From NCBI GenBank assembly GCA_964612995.1, contig CAZTGE010000133.1, positions 1 to 11,679 of the forward strand: a stretch of DNA of 11,679 nucleotides, written 5' to 3'. The position numbers and the translations under genes were made by a program. The notes under the pieces were generated by a model. That model saw nothing but the letters and a program-made list of their open reading frames with translations. It was not told the origin of the DNA and ran no database searches. The stretch is from SLQH01 sp964612995 (lineage in GTDB: Bacteria > Planctomycetota > UBA11346). Of this stretch, positions 6,365-11,679 are shown piece by piece. How positions within the stretch are numbered: the stretch's first letter is position 1; each line of letters opens with the position of its first letter.

Positions 6365-7318
6365 ATGCAGAGCGTTGTCCGCGCCACCTGCCTCATGCTG
6401 CTCGCGGTGTGCGCCGTGGCCGTCGAGCCGGCCGCGACAGCCGACCCGCCGCGGCCGCGGGTGACCATCGACACCGATCGTGGCCCGATGGTCTGCGAGC
6501 TCTATCCCGACCAGGCGCCGCAGACCGTGCGCACCTTCCTCGACCTGGCCACCGGGCGACGGGCATGGACCGATCCGCAGACCGGCGCGCAGGTCCAGCG
6601 GCCGTTCTACGATGGCCTGGTCTTCCATCGGGTGATCAAGGGTTTCATGATTCAGGGCGGCTGCCCGCTGGGCACCGGCACCAGCGGTCCCGGCTTCACC
6701 TTCGCCGACGAGATCAACGCCGAGAGCCTCGGGCTGGGCGAAGAGAAGCTGCTCACAGAGCGCGGGCTGCACCCGCAGGTCAGCTATCCGGCGATGGCGG
6801 CGCAGGTGCAAAACTATCTCACCGAACGCATGCGGCGTCATCCCGCGACCGGACAGGATCCCGCAGCCGCGCGTCGGGCCAGGCAGGAGGCGCTGGACGG
6901 GCTGGACCTGCGCGGTTTCTACGAACATCTCGGCTATCGCTACGACGACAGTCTCGCCGCGTCCACCCGGCCGCAGCGGTCCTACCTCGCGATGGCCAAC
7001 AGCGGGCCGGACACCAATGGGTCGCAGTTCTTCATCCTCGTCGGCGCCGCGCCGCATCTGACCGGCAAGCACACCGTGTTCGGCCGGGTGGTCACGGGCA
7101 TGGCGGTGGCCGATGCGATCGCGTCGGAAGCGGTCGATCCCCAACGGTTCCGTCCGCTCGAGCCGGTGACGATTCGCAGTATCCGCCCGATGGACGCCGC
7201 GGACGCGCCCGACGCAGCGAACGATGATCCGGCGCCGGAAGCCGGAGCCACAGAATCCGATCCGAAGCCTGCCGGGTCAGTCGACCAGCCCGGATCCCTC
7301 ATGAGGGATCCGGGCTAG
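6365..7318 (+). CDS. Exported cyclophilin-type peptidyl-prolyl cis-trans isomerase with ~85-residue insert
   Basis: It catalyses proline cis/trans isomerisation during folding, probably outside the cytoplasm. GGAG (6353-6356) precedes the ATG. Residues 1-26 form a signal peptide (cleavage near ATA-D). Cyclophilin motifs in order: FYDGLVFHRVIKGFMIQGG (81-99) with catalytic Arg89, GPGFTFADE (108-116), then after an insert MANSGPDTNGSQFFI (210-224) and LTGKHTVFGRV (232-242). Most cyclophilins have only about 10-15 residues between FxDE and the MAN motif; here about 90 residues intervene, mainly helical and charged (120-204, ending FYEHLGYRYDDSL). All active-site blocks remain, so the insert is probably tolerated. 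The tail after ~277 is Ala/Asp/Pro-rich, and its last residues (PGSLMRDPG) and the stop are encoded by the palindrome at 7287-7316. Confidence 0.88.
   Translation: MQSVVRATCLMLLAVCAVAVEPAATADPPRPRVTIDTDRGPMVCELYPDQAPQTVRTFLDLATGRRAWTDPQTGAQVQRPFYDGLVFHRVIKGFMIQGGCPLGTGTSGPGFTFADEINAESLGLGEEKLLTERGLHPQVSYPAMAAQVQNYLTERMRRHPATGQDPAAARRARQEALDGLDLRGFYEHLGYRYDDSLAASTRPQRSYLAMANSGPDTNGSQFFILVGAAPHLTGKHTVFGRVVTGMAVADAIASEAVDPQRFRPLEPVTIRSIRPMDAADAPDAANDDPAPEAGATESDPKPAGSVDQPGSLMRDPG
7287..7316. repeat. 30-bp perfect palindrome overlapping a stop codon
   Basis: The half-site AGCCCGGATCCCTCA (7287-7301) is followed directly by its exact reverse complement (7302-7316). The first base of the cyclophilin TAG stop is the last base of the palindrome. 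Its halves correspond to the two ends of the 177-bp element at 100-276, joined with no interior. It could fold as a cruciform or RNA hairpin and act as a 3' end, but there is no T-tract. Confidence 0.85.
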
Positions 7319-7326
7319 AGCGCTGC

Positions 7327-7389
7327 CGTACTCCACGTACTCCACGTACTCCACGTGCTCCACGTGCTCCACGTGCTCCACGTGCTCCA
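7327..7389. repeat. 9-bp minisatellite, seven unit lengths
   Basis: Six full copies of CTCCACGTR run from 7331 to 7384, with a partial copy on each side. The first two full copies end in A and the next four in G. The G-type junctions create CACGTG palindromes. It starts ten bases after the 30-bp palindrome and lies about 190 bp upstream of the next gene, outside any predicted + strand gene. Confidence 0.9.
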
Positions 7390-7563
7390 GGGCCGGGTCG
7401 CTTCCACCAGTCTCAGCCCACGCCCGACTGGTCGCGATCAGCCGGCTCCGATCATCGAAGAGCAGAGCCATCCCGACGAGCGTCCGGGCTGCACGCGCTG
7501 GTAGCGCGCGCGAGCACCGACTGGCCCTGCGCTGCGGCCGGCCTACCCTGACGCACCGTGATC

Positions 7564-7568
7564 GGAGG
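7564..7568 (+). promoter_or_regulatory. Strong ribosome binding site for the 684-residue protein
   Basis: GGAGG lies five bases before the ATG at 7574 and fixes that start. The upstream 7390-7563 shows no further structure I can support. Confidence 0.7.
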
Positions 7569-7573
7569 CTCGC

Positions 7574-9628
7574 ATGTCCTGCCCGCTCGACCTCGTCATC
7601 GCACCGGATGCTGCCGGCGAGGTGCGCCTCGTGGCGACCGCCGGAACCGTGGCCGACGGCCGCTCCAGCTGGAAGCTGGAGCTGGTCGCCGGTGCATCCG
7701 GTTTTCGCGGTCGCGCCGCATTGATTCTGCCGCTTGCCCCGGGACCGCAGCCCTGGTTCCTGTTCCCCGGCTTCTTCTATGGCAGCGGCCGCAGCGACCC
7801 GGCGCTGCATTATCCCGCGCTGGCGGCGGAGGATGACGACGGCGACGATCCGTGGGCCAGCAAGAGCTGGGATTTCGCCCTCGATCGTGGCGCATTCCCG
7901 GTGCTGCTCGCCTGGTGCGAGCAGCGGTGGTGCGGCGTCGAGGTCGAGCCGCACTATCGGCTGCAGCGTGCCGATGACGCGCCAGCCGGGCCGGCGCAGT
8001 GGGGTGAGAGCGAGCCGCAGGTCGGGCTCGGGCTGAGCTGGGAGGGTGCGGCCCTCGGCGGTGCGCTGCGGATCAACCTGCCCGCGAACGAGGCCCCGCG
8101 ACGGCACGCCCGCTGCCCGCGCGACGCGGCCACCGAGCGGTACCTGGGGCTGGCGGCCGGCGATCGGATCGCCCTGCGTTGCGCGGTCTGGGATCGCGAC
8201 GGCGCGGCCCACGGCTACCAGCCGATCCTCGAGCGCGTCTACAACGACCTTCGCGACCAGCATCCACCAGCGCTCGCGGCCACCCACGCCGAGCTGGCCG
8301 ATTGCGCCGCTGATGGCCTGCTCGACTGGCACTGGGTCGCAGACCCGGGCTACATGGTCTACACCGCGGCCTTCGATCGCAGTGTCGAGTTCAACGCCAA
8401 CAACAAGGGCACCAGCCTCGGCTGGCACTTCGAGGCACTCGGTTTCGTCGGCGGTTTCCCGGTCGTCTTCGGCCTGCTGTGGCACCATGCGCGCCGTGGC
8501 CATTCCGCGGCCCGGGCGGCGGCCGAGCGCATGATCGGGCGCTTCTGTGCCGAAGGGCAGAGCGAATGGGGCTTCTTCCGTGCCAGCTACCACCCCGGCC
8601 GGGCCCGGACCCGCAATGGGAGCTTCCCCAATCCGGCGCCCACTGGCGCGGTCAACAATGATCCCAGCGGCGAGACCCCGTTCTACGGGTCCTGCTGGCA
8701 GGGGGACCAGTGCCTCGCGCATGCCCGTACCACCGCCGATGCCAGCCTCTACCTCGCTCGCTGTCTCGCGCTGCTCGGCGCGCAGCACCCGCGGTACGGG
8801 GCCTGGCGCTCGGCGCTGCGGCGCAGCCTGGAGGCGGCGCTGTCGGTGCAGGATGCAGCCGGCCGTTTCGGACAGCTCTACGACCTGTGTCGCCACACGG
8901 TCGCCCAGGAGCAGGGCGCAGGTGGCTTGCTGTGGATCGTGGCCATGGACCGGGCCATCCCGTTGTTCGCCGACGATCCCGCCTTCGTCGCCACGCTCGA
9001 AACGGCCATGGCTCGCGCGGGGGTGGGGTATGCGCCCGATGTGGAGGCGGAGTACATCTGCGGCGCGCCCGAGGACGTCCGCCTCGCCCCGACCAGCGAA
9101 GACGGCTACAACGCGATCATGGCCTACGCCGCGTTGCACCGGCGCAGCGGCACCGAGCGCGACCGCGAGCTGCTGCAGCGCGCGGCCGATTGGACCCTGA
9201 CCTGGCGCAAGGCCTACAACGTGCGGTTCGCTTCGCGCAGTGCGCTCGCCCAGGCCGATTTCCGCACCGTTGGCGGGGATTTCGCCAGTGCACACAACAA
9301 CCACCTGCACGTCTACGGCTGCAATTGCCTCGCTGATCTGCACTACCTCGCCGGGCTCAGCGGCAACGAATACTATTCCCGCCGTGCAGACGATCATTTC
9401 GCCTTCACCGCCCAGCTGCTGTGTCTGGACCCGGGCCAGTGGAACGGGCAGCGCGGTATGATGACCGAGCAGTTCTACACCAGCGACTGGTCGGTCTGGG
9501 GCGGGTGGGACCCCGGCCCGGCGCACCGGCAGAAGGGGACCTGGATGGGCTTCTCGCATGTCTGGTGCATCAACATGATCCTGCTCGGGCTCGAGCAGCT
9601 CGAGCAGGCCGGCCGCCTGGAGCTGTGA
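7574..9628 (+). CDS. Cytosolic six-hairpin (alpha/alpha barrel) glycosidase-like protein
   Basis: The exact family is not recognised. The 684-residue protein has no signal peptide. Residues 1-230 are beta-rich, with aromatic patches such as WFLFPGFFYGSG (61-72) and WASKSWDFALDRGAFPVLL (94-112), resembling the N-terminal sandwich of many sugar-processing enzymes. Residues ~240-684 are mostly helical, with repeated Ala/Leu helices separated by conserved-looking aromatic and acidic loops: DWHWVADPGYMVY (251-263), EWGFFRASYHPG (331-342), APTSEDGYNAIMAYAALH (505-522), GGDFASAHNNHLHVYG (567-582) and YTSDWSVWGGWDPG (635-648). This layout suits an (alpha/alpha)6 barrel glycosidase, epimerase or lyase-like enzyme. 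About 16 cysteines fit a reducing cytosolic location. The next gene starts one base after its stop, so the two are translationally linked. A bacterium with a cytosolic fucosidase nearby could use it on imported oligosaccharides; the substrate is unknown. Confidence 0.65.
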   Translation: MSCPLDLVIAPDAAGEVRLVATAGTVADGRSSWKLELVAGASGFRGRAALILPLAPGPQPWFLFPGFFYGSGRSDPALHYPALAAEDDDGDDPWASKSWDFALDRGAFPVLLAWCEQRWCGVEVEPHYRLQRADDAPAGPAQWGESEPQVGLGLSWEGAALGGALRINLPANEAPRRHARCPRDAATERYLGLAAGDRIALRCAVWDRDGAAHGYQPILERVYNDLRDQHPPALAATHAELADCAADGLLDWHWVADPGYMVYTAAFDRSVEFNANNKGTSLGWHFEALGFVGGFPVVFGLLWHHARRGHSAARAAAERMIGRFCAEGQSEWGFFRASYHPGRARTRNGSFPNPAPTGAVNNDPSGETPFYGSCWQGDQCLAHARTTADASLYLARCLALLGAQHPRYGAWRSALRRSLEAALSVQDAAGRFGQLYDLCRHTVAQEQGAGGLLWIVAMDRAIPLFADDPAFVATLETAMARAGVGYAPDVEAEYICGAPEDVRLAPTSEDGYNAIMAYAALHRRSGTERDRELLQRAADWTLTWRKAYNVRFASRSALAQADFRTVGGDFASAHNNHLHVYGCNCLADLHYLAGLSGNEYYSRRADDHFAFTAQLLCLDPGQWNGQRGMMTEQFYTSDWSVWGGWDPGPAHRQKGTWMGFSHVWCINMILLGLEQLEQAGRLEL

Positions 9629-9629
9629 G

Positions 9630-10181
9630 ATGGCGGGAGGCTCTGGCGAGAACGAGCGGAGGGCGGCAGACGAGCTACCTGACTGCGACCCCTTCGCCGA
9701 CGGTCTGCCCGCGTCGGATCTGCCCGCGGAGCGCCGCCCCCTGGAGATCATCGAGGACGAGCTTCCGCCGAGCCCGCGGGTCGATCCACAGGCCGCGGAG
9801 CGCGATCTGATCGCCGAAGCCCGGGCCGAGCGGCTGCAGCGTGAGCTGCAGCAGGAGTATCTCTACAAACGCGCTCGCCGCCGAGCTGACATTGCGGGCG
9901 TCATCGGATTGGTGCTCGGCGCGGTGGCATCGTTCGCCGTGGCGCAGGGCGGATGGTTCGCCACCCCGCTCTACGCCGTGCACGCGGGTGCGGCGCTATG
10001 GGTGGTGGTCCGCCTGCGTTGGGGCACGTCTGCGGCGATGGTGCTGCTCGGGCTCGGCGTGGTGGCGCTCGGCTTCCTGTTCGCCCCCAGCCATGGGGTG
10101 GGGCCGTTCGCCATCGCCGTCTGGCTGGCCTACCTCGCCATCGCCTGGCTGGTGACCTTTGCGCACGAGGCGCGGCTCTGA
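9630..10181 (+). CDS. Four-TM membrane protein of unknown function
   Basis: The 183-residue protein has an acidic, Pro-rich N-terminal region (1-50) and a charged helical stretch that may form a short coiled coil (about 55-80, AERDLIAEARAERLQRELQQ). A basic patch KRARRR (80-85) is followed by four hydrophobic segments at about 87-105, 110-127, 133-152 and 157-177. By the positive-inside rule the N-terminus would be cytoplasmic. It resembles small 2TM/4TM membrane domains without catalytic motifs, and no family is recognised. The ATG lies one base after the TGA of the preceding gene (TGAGATG), so expression is probably coupled. The gene ends 26 bp before a strong hairpin. Confidence 0.75.
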   Translation: MAGGSGENERRAADELPDCDPFADGLPASDLPAERRPLEIIEDELPPSPRVDPQAAERDLIAEARAERLQRELQQEYLYKRARRRADIAGVIGLVLGAVASFAVAQGGWFATPLYAVHAGAALWVVVRLRWGTSAAMVLLGLGVVALGFLFAPSHGVGPFAIAVWLAYLAIAWLVTFAHEARL

Positions 10182-10207
10182 GCTCCCGTGACGTGAGACC
10201 CAATGCG

Positions 10208-10240
10208 AACGGCCCGGATGGCAGAGCCATCCGGGCCGTT
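10208..10240. terminator. Bidirectional hairpin between convergent genes
   Basis: AACGGCCCGGATGGC (10208-10222) pairs perfectly with 10226-10240 around the loop AGA. It lies between the membrane-protein stop (10181) and the metK stop (10262), the position expected of a shared terminator. The symmetric AAC/GTT ends give only short U runs on each strand, so it is a GC-rich, weakly T-tailed terminator. Confidence 0.7.
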
Positions 10241-10261
10241 GCGGGCGAAGCGGTGGCGCTG

Positions 10262-11548
10262 TCAGGCCTTGGTGCCGCGCTTGCTCGTTGCGCGCTTCCT
10301 GCTCGCGGCCTTCTTCTTGGCGGCCTTCTCGCGGGTGCCGCTCTGGCTGGTCTTCGGACCGGCGAGGTTCTCGGCGATGTCGATCGTCGACTGCAGCTTC
10401 TTGGTCTCGCGCTGCAGATTCTCGACCTTGTCGGTTTGCTCCCAGGGGAACTTCTTGCCGCCGAAATGGCCGTGGTAGGCGGTCTCGCGGTAGATCGGAT
10501 TGAGCAGGTCCAGCCCGTCGATGATGCCCTTGGGGGTGAGCTTGAACACGCGGCGGATCGCGTCGGAGATGATGACCTCGTCGACGGTGCTGGTGCCGAA
10601 GGTGTCGACCTTGACGCTGACCGGATCGGCGACGCCGATGGCGTAGGCCAGCTGGATCTCGCAGCGGTTGGCCAGCTTGGCCGCGACCACGTTCTTGGCG
10701 ATGTAGCGCGCCATGTAGGCGGCGGAGCGGTCGACCTTCGAGGGGTCCTTGCCGGAGAAGGCGCCACCGCCGTGGCGACCCATGCCGCCGTAGGTGTCGA
10801 CGATGATCTTGCGCCCGGTGACGCCCGCATCGCCGTGTGGCCCGCCGACGACGAAGCGGCCGGTGGGGTTGATGTGGAAGATGGTCTTCTCGTCGATCAG
10901 CCGCGCGGGGATCACCTGCTTGGCCATCGCTACCAAATCGCGGCGGATGGTCGCGAGCTTGGCGCTGGCCTTGTGCTGGGTGCTGATGACCACCGTATGC
11001 ACGCGCACCGGCCGATCGTTGTAGTACTCGACGGTGACCTGGCTCTTGGCGTCGGGCAGCAGATAGGGCAGCGTCTTCTTGCGGCGCAGCCTGGTCAGCT
11101 CGTCGAGCAGGCGGTGCGAGAGGCTGATCGGCAGCGGCATGCAGTCGGGGGTCTCGTTGACGGCGTAGCCGAACATCAGGCCCTGGTCACCGGCACCCTG
11201 CTCCTTGTGCAGGCCGGTTCCCTCGGTCACGCCCATGGAGATGTCGGGGCTCTGCTGATGCACGCTGACCAGCACCGAGCAGCTGTCGGCGTCGAAGCCG
11301 ATGCCGGCTTCGGTATAGCCGATCTCGCGGATGGTGTCGCGGACCACCTGCTGGTAGTCGACATGGGCCTTGGAGGTGATCTCGCCGGCGAGGACGACCA
11401 GGCCGGTGGTCACCAGGGTCTCACAGGCCACGCGAGCCTGCGGGTCCTGGGCGAGATGGGCGTCGAGGACGGCGTCGCTGACCTGGTCGGCGACCTTGTC
11501 TGGATGGCCCATGCTGACGGATTCGGATGTGAACAGGCTGTGGGTCAT
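10262..11548 (-). CDS. metK: S-adenosylmethionine synthetase with basic C-terminal tail
   Basis: It makes S-adenosylmethionine from methionine and ATP in the cytoplasm. Signatures in the 428-residue protein: TSESVSMGHPDKVADQ (7-22), GAGDQGLMFGY (118-128, signature 1), and GGGAFSGKDPSKVDRSAAY (260-278, P-loop-like signature 2). The active-site loops appear complete. Homologues usually end near residue 380-390, at about FPWEQTDKVENL here (367-378). This one carries ~50 more residues, the last 23 of which contain 11 Lys/Arg in an Ala/Ser/Thr background (KAAKKKAASRKRATSKRG). Such tails are typical of nucleic-acid-binding extensions in some high-GC bacteria, but here a role is unknown. GGAG lies six bases before the ATG. 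It is monocistronic as far as the window shows, with the hairpin at 10208-10240 downstream. Confidence 0.95.
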   Translation of the reverse strand: MTHSLFTSESVSMGHPDKVADQVSDAVLDAHLAQDPQARVACETLVTTGLVVLAGEITSKAHVDYQQVVRDTIREIGYTEAGIGFDADSCSVLVSVHQQSPDISMGVTEGTGLHKEQGAGDQGLMFGYAVNETPDCMPLPISLSHRLLDELTRLRRKKTLPYLLPDAKSQVTVEYYNDRPVRVHTVVISTQHKASAKLATIRRDLVAMAKQVIPARLIDEKTIFHINPTGRFVVGGPHGDAGVTGRKIIVDTYGGMGRHGGGAFSGKDPSKVDRSAAYMARYIAKNVVAAKLANRCEIQLAYAIGVADPVSVKVDTFGTSTVDEVIISDAIRRVFKLTPKGIIDGLDLLNPIYRETAYHGHFGGKKFPWEQTDKVENLQRETKKLQSTIDIAENLAGPKTSQSGTREKAAKKKAASRKRATSKRGTKA

Positions 11549-11567
11549 GGCGTGCTCCGCTGTATCG

Positions 11568-11591
11568 GTCTATCGTGATGGAGCGATAGAC
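11568..11591 (-). promoter_or_regulatory. Inverted repeat in the metK leader, possible operator or leader hairpin
   Basis: GTCTATCG (11568-11575) and CGATAGAC (11584-11591) are exact inverted copies separated by eight bases, 20 bp upstream of the metK ATG. The A/T-richer arms stand out in this GC-rich DNA. It could be a dimeric repressor site or a small leader stem that affects the ribosome site. I cannot match it to a known SAM riboswitch class. Confidence 0.35.
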
Positions 11592-11679
11592 TAGGTCGGA
11601 CGGCGGTCATGTAAACTGCCAAGCCCGGCCCCGTGTGCAGCGGTGTATATCCCCGCGTGATGGCGTCTGGCAGCGAGGC

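Noticed and set aside
7327..7389. CRISPR array
   Set aside because: The units are 9 bp and directly tandem, with no spacers.
7508..7573. Sigma-70 promoter for the 684-residue protein (CTGGCC, 17 bases, TACCCT)
   Set aside because: Each hexamer matches the consensus at only three of six positions, which is expected by chance in this composition.
7277..9751. 824-residue open frame antisense to the glycosidase-like gene
   Set aside because: It is a shadow of the + strand gene in high-GC DNA: no family motifs, no ribosome site, and it runs through the minisatellite and palindrome.
9953..11578. 541-residue + strand open frame across metK
   Set aside because: It is antisense to a clear metK with intact signatures; its Asp/Gly/Val-rich composition is an artefact of the complementary codons.
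11660..11679. Start of a + strand gene at the window edge (ATG at 11660)
   Set aside because: Only six codons are visible, with no ribosome site and no way to judge coding.
11549..11679. Known SAM riboswitch
   Set aside because: I could not recognise the conserved core or pairing pattern of any SAM riboswitch class; only a simple inverted repeat is supported.

Overview
This is a high-GC bacterial window with tightly packed genes, good Shine-Dalgarno sites and GC-rich third codon positions. The gene mix is an intracellular GH29 fucosidase, an isolated PilM with a long proline-rich tail, a signal-peptide protein resembling families common in Planctomycetota, a cyclophilin with a large internal insert, and a MetK with a lysine-rich tail. 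It fits the PVC group, most likely Planctomycetota. That placement is inference from gene content, not from a marker phylogeny.

Layout. Bases 1-265 hold the 3' end of an unrecognised + strand gene whose last part runs through a 177-bp interspersed repeat (100-276). A cytoplasmic alpha-L-fucosidase follows (305-1540, +). Converging on it is a minus-strand gene group, read right to left: a FARM-type polyprenyl diphosphate synthase (IspA-like, 5163-4285), a secreted protein of unknown function overlapping it by one base (4285-3311), and, after a 136-bp gap, pilM (3174-1570). The 317-bp divergent intergenic region 5164-5480 holds no gene but three hairpins, one with perfect 22-bp arms.

From 5481 to 7318 lie two + strand genes for exported proteins: a predicted beta-barrel-like protein with a GTG start, and a cyclophilin-type peptidyl-prolyl isomerase whose C-terminus and stop codon are supplied by a 30-bp perfect palindrome. 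Just downstream is a 9-bp minisatellite (7327-7389). Next comes a second + strand pair (7574-10181): a 684-residue cytosolic protein that looks like a six-hairpin glycosidase, and a four-TM membrane protein one base after its stop. A strong hairpin (10208-10240) separates this pair from the convergent metK (11548-10262, -). The metK leader carries an inverted repeat.

Functionally the window is a patchwork of housekeeping genes (isoprenoid chain elongation, SAM synthesis, protein folding), carbohydrate-active proteins and a pilus/secretion ATPase-fold scaffold, and not one dedicated system. No phage, CRISPR, toxin-antitoxin or defence locus is visible. The most unusual signal is the palindrome family: a full element at 100-276 and a solo palindrome at 7287-7316. 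Both sit at the 3' end of a + strand reading frame, and both are read in the same codon phase.
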